A stretch of 64,000 bases of DNA from Rhabditophanes sp. KR3021 (lineage: Eukaryota > Nematoda > Chromadorea > Rhabditida > Alloionematidae): NCBI GenBank assembly GCA_963281155.1, contig CAUJLY010000003.1, forward strand, positions 2,604,001 through 2,668,000, written 5' to 3'. Below are positions 50,641 to 61,441 of the stretch, one piece after another. The notes beneath the pieces were generated by a model that did not search any database, had not been told where the DNA came from, and saw only the letters and a program-made list of their open reading frames with translations. Made by a program: the position numbers and the translations under genes. The stretch's first letter is position 1, and each line of letters starts with the position of its first letter.

Positions 50641-51830
50641 TGACTATCAAGAACGAGGCTGAAGCTGACTTTAGATTTTTGGTTGATGACAAACTAAAGC
50701 AGTGAATTAATCTTATGTTTATTAAAAAAATTGCAGAGTCAGCTATTGATGAAGACAATTACTTCTCCCAAAAGACCAGATGTGATATGTTCACAAAAGC
50801 AGGGAGAAGTTTAGTCGTTCCAAACAAAGCAGATTTGCAAGAAAATTACGTTCAGATGATGGCTTTACTTAAGAAAAACAATTTGGCTTCACCACTTTAT
50901 CGGAGTTGTTATTCGATGGTAAAAATACTTCCCCAGATTCAATTCAGCGCAATCAAATCGTTATACTCATGTTCCTTATGAAGATACGGAGTTGGTTAGT
51001 AAATTTAAACCCAAATTTATCTTTGAAATGGGTTCTAATGATAATTTCACAAGGTTAGTGAGTAAGGTTTGACACAACTTAAGGAAGATAAAGCTAAAGA
51101 CATTGCTTACACTCACTACTATCAATTTTGTGGTGAGGGGTCCTTCTCAAATGACCATAAATTGGAAAGAACATGTATTCACATTTGGAATGAGGCTGAG
51201 AAATTAAATAAGTTACTCACTGGCCAAATACTTCACTTTATTTCCAAACAGTTCTTTGCTGCTGCAGTAAGTTTAAATTCTTCAATTAAACATATTTATT
51301 CTTTTTAGGCTCTGGATACATCACCTCAAGATTGTCAAATTTATTTCGAACATGTAGAAAATGAGGAACCTGGCTATGTAGATGTATCCGCACCAGACAT
51401 TAATGGCACAGATGAGAGACGAATGAGAAGATTCAATGCACATAGTAAATTATTTCGCTTCTAATGCCTAATGATGGTTCTTTGTTAAGAAAAGAGAACT
51501 TTTTCGCTGCTAAAGAGACCAAATTATGGATATTCTACAGAACAAAGGACATCTGGTGTGTGTTTATCCTGGTGACTTGACTAGTGCAAAGCTCTAGCCT
51601 ATGAATATGCAGTCATACTTGATCAACACAGTTTTTTGACAAATATTAATGTGTTTGTGAAAGCCAGTGAAGTCATGCATTTAAAACATTTGCTATTGTT
51701 AAAAGGATCGGAAGTGAGTTGTTGGCAAAGTTCATGTCACATTATTATCTAATTCAACTTTTTCCTAAATTTTTGAGTGAGTTCATCCCTTATCAATTCG
51801 GATTGTGAAAATAATTAAATCTCTTTTGTA
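50641..51830 (+). pseudogene. Decayed multi-frame gene remnant, unknown family
   Basis: Coding-like pieces follow one another on the plus strand: FRFLVDDKLKQ (50670), a frame at 50715-50981 with DMFTKAGRSLVVPNKADLQ, then LVSKFKPKFIFEMGSNDN (about 51000), and a frame at 51069-51268. The last ends at a GTAAGT donor; after TTTTTAG at 51309 the same frame continues as ALDTSPQDCQIYFEHVEN to a stop at 51464. Further pieces run to about 51830. The preserved 41 bp intron argues against a processed copy. Several frameshifts separate the blocks. I do not recognise the protein, and a link to the GIY-YIG family is possible but not shown. Confidence 0.4.
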
Positions 51831-52472
51831 AATATTATATTTCTAAAATGTCAGGCTCTAATAAACAACTATTTTAAATATCTTTATAATTAATCATTTC
51901 TGACTATTTGTATTAATATTGTTATTTAAAATATTTAGCATATTCGCTTTAATCTAGTAAAAATCTAATGGTAATAATTTTGTATATTTGAAAATGTAAA
52001 ATATAGGAAGGTATAGATCATTTTATTGCGTCAACAATTAAATATCAACAAGATTAATTAAATATATACTTTTGGATAAAGGAGTAATAGACAGTTCACT
52101 AGTTTAAAAAAATTATAATTGACAGCTAAATCATTATGAGGCCACAATTGTCGGCCGAGGTCCTAGAAACAATTCCTTCGAAGAAATTTTTCTATCCAAT
52201 TCGTCATTCACTAAAAATATAACATTAAGTACGGTCCAAATATTTACTTATCCTCATCTCCCAGAATGATTATGTATTTTCAATGTATTCTTATGTATTT
52301 TATGTTTTCGTAGTATAAAATATTTAATACAATTGTATTTTTGTTTACATTTAATTGGTTTCAAATTTTAAAAGTTAAAAAGCAATTACGTTAAATTTTA
52401 TTACTTATGGTAACTAAATCGCGAAAAGTGCATGACGTGATGTTGTGATGCTTTTTGTCTAATTCTGAATCT
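51831..52472. other. Intergenic, AT-rich
   Basis: Nothing recognisable. Confidence 0.45.
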
Positions 52473-52764
52473 AAATTATGGCCCCTACACATGACATGAT
52501 AAATAATATTAATCAAGTAATGCATTTGAAGCGTATGAAAAATAAATTCGTTTCAGTAAATTTTGATGCACGCCATCGGTGCATGTCTTTCAACCTACCT
52601 AAACTATCAATCTTTGGTCCAAAGGATAGTGAAAGTGCAACCAAGACAATTGAAATTAATGTTAAGGTAATGGCAACAATTGTGATAACTTTTTTAATCT
52701 TCTTTGTATTTTGATCCTTCAGCAGTTGAATTTCAATGTCCGTCAACTCTACTCTATCATCCAT
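52473..52764 (-). CDS. Candidate small single-pass membrane protein
   Basis: The minus-strand ATG at 52764 opens MDDRVELTDIEIQLLKDQN, a basic KKIKK stop-transfer-like run, then the membrane segment VITIVAITLTLISIVLVALS followed by LSFGPKIDSLG. One open frame continues to 52513. A GTAGGT donor after SLG (exon to 52599) and a TAG acceptor before 52484 would instead give about 59 residues ending soon after PKID. Small one-helix proteins with a similar ALSL-PKID end occur in invertebrates as far as I recall, which favours a real gene. Function unknown. Confidence 0.45.
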
Positions 52765-55166
52765 CTCAAATGTAAGTGTTTTTCAATTTAGTGAATATAT
52801 AATGGTCGTTAGATAATAAATATACAAAAAATGTACATCAATCTAAAAGTTATTTAGTTTAATAAAATTTATTGAAACAACATGATAGAAGGATATGGAT
52901 AAATAAAAAATACCAGAACTTTTTACCAACACAAGACTTTATTTTTACACGAACAAAAGAAATAAATGTAAAATATTTAAAATACATGTTACTTTTATAG
53001 ATGAGATTTTAAAAGTTCTTATCTTTAATGTATTAGATGTTATCAAGCTACATATAGAAATATATTGAAGCATTTTTTACTAACAAATGGAGTCACCCTG
53101 TCAATATTACTAATTCTAGCCACAACTTTTTATATGTACAGCTACTATAATGCATATATCACCTTGAGATAAATAATTCAAAAAAATATAAAACCATTAT
53201 CTTAGAAATGATTTCATAAATAATGGACATAAAAAGAAATAAAAGTTCAATTGATATTAAAAAACAATTCCATATACCAAAAATCTGCTGAATAAACTAA
53301 TTGCAAACATATGACTTTTGTTAATGTGGCCTCGTATATCATTATAAAACCTTTTATAAGATATTTGGTATATTGTATTTTGCCAAAACAAAATAGACCA
53401 TTAATAAAAGCAAAATATGTATTATTTGAATGAACTCACCGTTGTGTATTTTTTGCTATATTATTACAAGAAAGAGAGTTTCTATGTTTTTTCTGTACAA
53501 ATAAATGATATTAGGTAATGAAAAATAAAATAAACCAAATAATATTTAAATAGGAAACTTTAGAATATCAAATAAATGGCACCAATCATTGGTTTTGTTT
53601 TAGTTTATTTAAGACTAAATACTTTTTATTTATCCATTTAAACTTAAATTACAAATATGCAATGTGCAAAGTTGTGAAGTAAATTGCACATCCTCCAGCC
53701 ATTTAGAATGTTTTTGTAGTGCCCTGTTAGAGTTATCGAAAATTATTAACAAAAAAAGAAACCAAATATAATTTTTTGTGACGACATTAGGCATCACATA
53801 ATTTTATCTAATTCTCTTTTTATCATTTTAAAATATGATAGTTAAGGAATGGTGCCTCTCCATGAGTGCCTATTTATAGAAATTCTTATCAAAGAAAATG
53901 TAATTGTAGTAATAAAGTGTATGGCAACAAATTTTATTATATTAAATTTAAAAAAGTTAGACATCCATATTTATTTAAATAATGGTGTTTCTCATGTTCG
54001 GAACCAATATACTTAATATTTATTATTGAAAAAATAGGTAGTCGTTTGGAAGAGATATGTGCCCGACACAATTGTTTAAATTAAATGAAAATGGATGAAA
54101 GAGTAAACACACGGGATAAATATAATTTATGTACAAATAGTTGTAACGAATGCTTGTAAAAAAGTTTATAGCTTTCAATACTCTTCCACTTCAAATTATA
54201 AACAAATGAATAAACAAGAGGAAACTGATTAAAAATAATACTTTCAACAATATTTAGGAATGCTCATATAAACGTAGCTCTGAAAAATAAATTGCAAAAA
54301 AACATTCATATTCATAATAATATTTACAGATATATCAAAAGCTTTATCTCCCTACCATCTGATAAGAATCACGTTTCTTAATGAAAGCCCTAAATGTAGT
54401 TTGTTTACCCTTTACTTAAAGGCAATCTTATCCTGTGAATTATTTTATATATCCAGACATTAGTAAGTATGTAGTCATATTTATTGTTTATTAATGCTAT
54501 TATTCAGTTAGGGTGTGTGATATAAAAAATTATCTTCCCAAGCATTTAGAACATAATTTAAAACATAAAAATCTAGAAGAAGACAGTTTTGTGGATGTTA
54601 AAACATACTACTTGAATAGGCAAGTAGAACGGAGAGTGATGCATTATAAATATTAGGAATTACTAAATAACTCTACACCCTAAAGATGACATTTGTCAAA
54701 AGTTTTGTAGATTGAAAACACAATTTGAGAAGCTAAAAAATGTACGTGAAGAGGAAGCCATGTACTAGATAATTTTAAAATTGATGAAAGATTCGGCCTA
54801 ACACGAAAGTTAAATGCTCATCAGAGAGAAGAAGCTCCTGGGACCAGGCGGAAATAAATACTACTCATTGACAAAAAAGATATCATCACGAATAAATAAA
54901 GACATATACTATCACTTTAAATACGTTCTTAAACTTTTATTAATCATTCAAATGTAATATAAATATATAAATACTTCCTTAATTTATTTTACTTAAGCAG
55001 AAAACATCTTAAGTACAATTTAGAATCAATTAAGTGAAATCTAAAAATAACTCCTTCTCAAACAAAAACGGATTTTATGTAGTGGTCACACTATTTACAA
55101 AGGAATTTATTAAAATATTATATAATTATATACAAATGTCGTAGTTATTATTATTAAGTATGGGCA
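52765..55166. other. Intergenic, AT-rich, with possible coding remnant
   Basis: Mostly featureless. At about 54560-54880 the plus strand shows charged coding-like pieces in shifting frames (EEDSFVDVKTYYLNRQVERR, KTQFEKLKNVREEEAMY, DERFGLTRKLNAHQREEA), perhaps a decayed gene. No domain recognised. Confidence 0.35.
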
Positions 55167-58100
55167 TTATTTTTCAATAGTATTTATAGATACTTTGTCA
55201 AAAGATTTCTTTACCCATGGCATACTCTTAATTTCCTTTTGCAGAGCAATTAACTTTTCAATCTCTTCCGCATAATTGCCAGAAACATCCTTCTCCCGAA
55301 TTTTTTGAATATATCTTTTTGCGAATTTGGAAGTATTTGATGGTTCTTTGATTGCTTTTGAGGCGTCAGGAAGAAACCTCTCAATATTTGCGATGGTATA
55401 TTGTTTTTTAACTTTACGATACATGGGCTTATGCTTGGTCCCATAAATAACGAATGTCATATTTGATATAAAAGCTTCAGTCTTTATGACTACTATAGTT
55501 GCACTCCAATCACCAACTGACTTTTCGCCCCAATTATCTAGGTGGTAAAAAACATACGTTGATTACTTTGTAAAAACTTTTTTTATTTTTATTAAGGTTA
55601 ATTTACATGTTACATCATCTTTTGAATAGTCATCATTTTCGACTGTTGGTTTTGAAGAAAACAATTAGCACTACATTTTTGCTAACTAACTCAAATTAAT
55701 ATGTCGGATTACATTGACAACACCGTAAGTTAATATTTGCATTATATTTATTACCCATTTAGAATCCACTTAATTGGTTCATCATTCCTGATTATGCAGC
55801 TTATGAGATGAACTGCCAATTAGTAAAACATTGGATAGGTACTACATTTTCAGTGGAGGAAAAGTAAAGCTTTATCCGGATCTGCTAGATCAGCCAAGAA
55901 ATGAGAAACGAGATAATAGAGCACGACACTACTATTGGGAATTGATCTTTCCTGAAAGAGGTGTCTGAATTTCGAAAAAGTAAGTAGAATGCTAAGTGAA
56001 TAATAATCAATTTACTTCAGTTGAATTTTGATTTATCGGTTCCTCTTCTTTGGAAAAGTGGGACAGCTTATCCTAATTATCAAATAAGTTCTCACGGTGT
56101 CATTATGAAAATGAATACAAGCTGCTAAACATGCTTACGACACCGACTCATATGGAAGGTATACAAACTACTCAACTGTGGTGACTTAAATGGGTGATAT
56201 TCTCATTTTGACTGCTGTAAGTACAAACCAAATAATACATATTTCACAATCATTGTAAGAAAACTTCAACAACGCTCTTGAATCGAATGACACAATTTTG
56301 ACTAATGTTTACGGTCCAGGGTAAGCTTAGTAATAACTATAAAGCTTTATATAATATCTTAGATGCCCATATTCAAAACTTCTGGCACTCACTTTCGTTC
56401 AAACCACTGGTCAATTAAAAAAGAAGGATCTTCAATCAAATTGGCTAGTCTTGATTCAACTGTACATTTTCGTATTTTTCAACATACATTTCTTAGAAAA
56501 TTGTAAGGTCAAAACATCTTTTTATGTGTATTTTTAAAAAAAACTTACGAACTGATGTAAAGGGCCAATTATTGAATCCTTCGTTTGAATCATCTAATGG
56601 ACGAGGATGCAAAAGTTGAGTGGTGACGCCACTAGGAGAATGCAAATATAGTGCCAAATTACCTGAATTATTGATTAAAGTATTAATTAATGTAAATGTG
56701 ACGAGTTTTTTATATATTTTTAATAATCACGTATATATATTCTTTTCAAAGATGGTACCTTAGACTATTTGTAATGTATCTATAATTATAAATCAAAAGT
56801 CTTCGGCCTTGGCTCTAAGGTATATTAACTGTTTTTATAGTATTTTTGAACTTTGTGCATTCAAAATATATTAGCTTCAAACTACTTTACACTTGGGGTT
56901 TTAAAACCAAAATGTTATTATTTTATCGCACATGTGAAATACAGGAATTGTAATGGTCTCTAAAAAGCACAATATTTCAGCAAAAAGACAAGTCCGGCTA
57001 TTGTCAAACATAAGCTTAATAAGATGAATTTGGCTGAAATGCAAAATCTGGTGTCATTGAAAAATATTGTGATGTATATTCATTCATCCGCCCATTAATT
57101 AAAGAATGTGAATCGAAGATTGCTGAACTTGCCAAAAAGCATGTTTATATGTAGGTGAAAGCCTAGAAATCAACAAAAGAATGTCTAGGCATGTAGATTA
57201 TTATAACAGACTGTTAAATTGAGGTTCTTATTTGATAGCAAGGGAAAAACTATGCATAAAATCTTTTTTTGGTGAAAAGGAAACCATTGTTTTGAAAATG
57301 ACTTATGTCTCAAAGAAACACACTGAGAATATCAAACTAATCCTTATTGACTGCTTCAGAGATGAAGTAGCAATTAGTGACTCAGGAAAGTTCTTGTATG
57401 AAATAGTATCTTTAATGTTCCCAAAAAAGAACGACGGAGTTACTCTTTCAAGACCTTTAGACACTGGGGACGTTTCTTTTTAAGTCCAAAAATTGAAGAT
57501 GATGAGGGAACTATTTGATTTCATGTTATTTTTATCCCATTTTTTATTTAATAAATATTTACCTCTGTACACACTCTGCGCTTCAACCACTAGCTGAATT
57601 TGTTCTACATAATTAACTTCATTTTGCTTTCCCTTACAACCGTCTACCTTGAACTCTATATGAATGCCTTTTTGGGCATTAAATTTCTTTTTTTGGAAGT
57701 TTGGGAAGTGAATCGAGCAAGACGTCATCTCAGGAACAGAAACCCATTTTTGCGCGTGCTTAATCATCTTTTGAGCATTAATTAAGCCAAACCCAAATTT
57801 GTTGCTACACTGTAAATTAAAGTGTTGATATAAGAAGATATAATGTTTTTAATTTTTAATAATTGTATTGATGAAACACTTTTTTGAAGAACAATTAGAC
57901 ATTGATGGAGAACTAGCTGAAATCAAAGAAAATAAAACTTGGCAATTTAATACTGCTAAAAGAGCAAAATTATCTTCAGGATATCAATTTATTCTTTGTG
58001 CAAATTGGTTTAAACCTAAAAGTATTCTTAATTCCCATAGAAGAAATATATCATGCAAAGACAATGGATGTTGCCGAAACCTTCAATCAAAAGAAAATTG

Positions 58101-61096
58101 CAGCTGGTGTTCTCGCTTCAATTAAAGCTAAAAAGGAGATGAAAAATGGTGCTGGGTCTATGTAATGATTGGCCCAAGGGCTGTACATGGTAACTGGACC
58201 AATACTGACGTTAAGAAAGGAATTCGCTACATTGGAGAAACGGACAAATTTGGACAAAGGACGTTTTTGCACAAATCAAGATTCAATCGTGCAGTTGAAT
58301 TAAAATGCTGTTTGACAAGAAGGAAGACTTTATCAAAAAAGTTGTTTGGTGAGAAAGGAGTAATTGCACTAAAGATGAAGTATCAATCAAAAGAAGCCGC
58401 GGAGAATATTGAAAGTATCCTCATTGATACCCTAAGCTCACCAACACTGACTCAGGTAAATTCTCACTTGAAGAAGTCCACCACATGCTTCCACAAATGG
58501 CTGACGAGGTACCTGATATCATCTTGGGAGAATTCTTCGAAGCTCATTATGATATCAAGAAAGTTGACTGTTTATCAATTTTCAAAACATTTAAATTTTG
58601 ATTGCTAACCATAAATCCGGCTCCATTCATTTTCCATCCTTCTTCATTTGTCTGAATTAGACCTGATGGTTCGGCAGTCATAACAATCATATGTTGTATA
58701 TCTCTCCACGTTAAACTAGGGTTAGCTTCAAGTGCCAATGCAATCACACCTCCAACTGTTGGTGCAGAAGCCGATGACCCGGAAAAATCACTAAAACATT
58801 CATTGACAATTATTAGTATCTAGTGATGTAGAAATAATAAACAGTTTTTTATAACGTAACATTTTTGTTTAACTTATACTTTACATTTTCCTAATATGCT
58901 TCTTAAATCATTTTAAAGTACTTTTATATCTCATTTAGATTTTTCAGTATTACATAATCAAATTTATGTGACTTAAAATAAAATGGATTTTGTTTTAATA
59001 CATTTTTTCACAATAAAGTATCAATGCCGTAAAATTAATTTAGTTTGCACTGACAATGTTGATCGAGCCCAAAGAATTTATTAATTATATTATTTGTACT
59101 TCACATTGTTACTTGTTATTTTTTAATAAAAGTTTTTGATAATCATAATGTAAAAACAAATGATAAATATTTAGAGTAGGAAGAAATATCTATTTTCTAA
59201 CCGATAAAATTGCTTGGTTTTGTATAAGATCATCAATTTTTGATACCGATCAAAAGATTGTTCTCCATTTTACAATTCAGAATTTTTCAAAGCATTACAG
59301 TTTATTTATAAAAAACCGGTTTTCAAAAAGGATATTTAGTTTAACAAGTATGCCCTTTTGGCGTCACTTTTTTTAGTTGTAGTCAAAAAGTGCTCTATAT
59401 ATACTTTTTGGCACCACTATTTTTTAGTTGTGGGCAAAAGATATTCTATATACACTTTTTGGCGCCACTATTTTTAAAAGTGTTGCCAGTCATTTTTAAG
59501 TGTTACCAATTATTTTTGATGTGTTACCTGGAACATTCATTGCCTGTGCTCGTTGTTGTCTGCAACATGAATATAGTTTATATTTGTATGTACTTACAAT
59601 AAAATTGTCTGTCTTCGAGCCAGATGAATATGCACTAACAAGTGTACTTGGGCATTCTTCGCCATACCACGGAAATTGATTATTTTGGCTGACACTTGAA
59701 ACTGAAATGGTATATATTGAACTGGAATAACCGTCAACTGCGCAATCGTCCAAATGCAACCCTCCATTTCCCTTAAATTTATTACTAAATATTTATTTTA
59801 AATATATTACTCACAGATGCCCAAACAAAGATCGATCCTTTTTGATTTCTTCCATTTTGAACACCTGACTTGAAAGCTAATGAAGTCAAGAATTTGGGTC
59901 CATCCACTATTCTTGAGGAATCAGCAGGTCCCCATGCAGCAATATAAATATCCACTAAAATATCAAATCAAATGACCTAACAATATGGAATATTAATATT
60001 ACCAATTTGGTTTGCAAATGTAATGCTTTCCGATTCGATTCTATCGTTTACTTCACCATCCAACATCCGAATAGCTCCAATCTTTGCATTAAAAGCAATT
60101 CCAACTCCACATTTAGTGTTATTTGCCACCATTCCCACAATTCCAGCACACTTTGTTCCATGTTTGTTGAAATCATCCATTCGGCAAAGGGGATCTTTGT
60201 CATCATCATTGAAATCGTATGAAACTTCAGGGGCAAAATTTTGTTTTAGGTCTTCATGATTATAGTCGATTCCATCATCCAAAATAGAAATAGTGACTCC
60301 TTTTCCCGTAAATCCACTTCTCCAGGCTTCCATTATTCCCATATCGTAGTATAATTGTATCGAGGTGTTTAGTTTTAGTTCATCATTTTGATGCTTAGTA
60401 AGTTATTAGTATAATTAGTTAAATATGTTTACTTACAATTTGCCATTGATCTTTCCACAAAGGATCATTAAATAAAGTTCCATTAGTAATAATTTCATTT
60501 TCTTGGTCTAAGGAATTCAATATATTGGTAATGGAAATATCATCGCCACTTAAACTTCTTTTGTGCCTGTTTAATGGTTTCTGCAGTTCAATAAATTTAA
60601 CATTCGAATCGCTTTCAAGTCTCCTCTGGATATTTCGTTTATTCCGAATATTCCTAGTTAACTTAGGCGATTCTCTCAAGACATAAACATCCACAAATCC
60701 TTTCATCTTTCTGACATACGTCAGCTTTGTTTCTTCCAAAACTTTTTCTACACTCTCAAACCCGCCAATTATCTTTACTGCCCATTCTTTGAGAATCAGA
60801 GGATAATTTACGCCAACAAGATCACTATCAACAAACAGCCCTTTCTCTTTCTCATTAATAGTTTTAAGAATGGACAGCAATTGTTGTTGCAATTTTGCAC
60901 CTTCCGATTCAACACCCTCTTTTGATCTCATTAAAATGTAGTCTTGTTTATTAGCTGGTACATTCTTGTAACTGCTATTAAATGCAGTCAAATAATCATC
61001 CACGGTGGAGTGTAAAAAATTGGTATTTGTGAGTAAAGAAAATAAAAACAAATAAAAGATATTGAGACGCGTAGGAGGCATTCCTTTAATCATCAT
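55167..61096 (-). CDS. Kexin/furin-type proprotein convertase (subtilisin-like, S8B)
   Basis: Cleaves secretory precursors after dibasic sites. Eight exons: 60437-61096, 60003-60393, 59815-59954, 59598-59771, 58610-58819, 57563-57809, 56549-56662, 55167-55537; lengths sum to 2307 nt, 768 residues, all phases consistent. Signal peptide over roughly residues 9-30; prodomain to the RHKR site at 177-180. Catalytic D259 (SILDDGID), H298 (NKHGTKCAG), oxyanion N399 (WAS-GNGG across an intron) and S471 (SGSSASAPT) are present. The P domain contains VEQIQLVVEAQSVYRGN, LALYLHSPSGVTT, RPLDDSNEGFNNW and VHNWGEKSVGDW, ending FVIYGTK. The tail is basic and short, with no Cys-rich region or membrane anchor, so it is probably soluble. 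Introns 5-7 carry antisense gene remnants; intron 5 has an unusual GTTAGC donor. Closest type (KPC-1, BLI-4 or furin) not decided. Confidence 0.9.
55701..56340 (+). pseudogene. Antisense decayed gene remnant in convertase intron 7
   Basis: Plus-strand pieces separated by intron-like GTAAGT...AG segments: MSDYIDNT, then NPLNWFIIPDYAAYEMNC (after an AG at 55761), FSGGKVKLYPDLLDQPRNEK in another frame, LNFDLSVPLLWKSGTAYPNY (after CAG at 56019) and NFNNALESNDTILTNVYGPG (about 56265-56322). The intron pattern points to a once spliced gene. Family not recognised; it may be the N-terminal part of the GIY-YIG copies that follow on the same strand. Confidence 0.4.
56990..57483 (+). pseudogene. LEM-3-like GIY-YIG family copy C, antisense in convertase intron 6
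   Basis: GVIEKYCDVYSFIRPLIKEC leads, after a frame change, to LYVGESLEINKRMSRHVDYY, a stop, then a frame from 57232: LCIKSFFGEKETIVLKMTYV, ENIKLILIDCFRDE and DSGKFLYEIVSLMFP, stopping at 57483. YVGES, the ENIxxIxID helix and DSGKF occur in the same order in copies A and D. At least two breaks. It fills most of the 56663-57562 intron. Confidence 0.6.
57868..58608 (+). pseudogene. LEM-3-like GIY-YIG family copy D, antisense in convertase intron 5
   Basis: The best preserved copy. After an N-terminal piece (57868-58125) and a frame change, the nuclease part reads VMIGPRAVHGNWTNTD, IRYIGETDKFGQRTFLHKS, FGEKGVIALKMKYQSKEAA and ENIESILIDTL. After another frame change come PKLTNTDSGKFSLEEV and MLPQMADEVPDIILGEFF. 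The LTN followed by G matches the signature near the end of the LEM-3/ANKLE1 GIY-YIG domain. The last stop (58606-58608) overlaps the convertase intron donor on the other strand (58609-58608), so the copy spans nearly the whole 800 bp intron. Two frame changes argue for a pseudogene, unless small introns are involved. Confidence 0.65.
59355..59481. repeat. About 50 bp tandem repeat, 2.5 copies, in convertase intron 4
   Basis: Units begin CTTTTTGGCACCACTATTTT and include TAGTTGTGGGCAAAA and TCTATATACA. Copies at 59355-59403, 59404-59454 and a partial one from 59455. The GGCGCCAC/GGCACCAC core is GC-richer than the surrounding intron. Confidence 0.7.
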
Positions 61097-61441
61097 CCAA
61101 TAGAGTAAATCACTAAAATAGGCATTAAATTTATGTTAATTTGATTAAATATTTTTAGTTATTATTAGTTGCTAAAGGAAAAGGGCAATTGATTGATCAA
61201 GAATGAGTATTTAGATGGGATTATTAAAGTTTATACCCACAAAAATATAACTACGTCAAGGCTCTAAGATTTACTTTTTATCAATAAATTTACTTCTTAT
61301 CATCTTAGAACGAGACACACCAAAATTAATCACCTGCAAACAGGACTCATTCTGTAAAAATACACTTATTTCTATAAAATTATATTTATTTTTATGACAA
61401 TAAATGAATGTTAGCACAAAGAGTGTTAAGAGTTTATCAAA
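61097..61441. other. Spacer between colmedin and convertase
   Basis: 345 bp separate the colmedin stop from the convertase ATG, both on the minus strand. A TATTTTAG acceptor-like site lies about 17 bases before the convertase ATG. A short inverted element (TCTAAGAT.../...ATCTTAGA) spans about 61262-61309. Confidence 0.4.
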
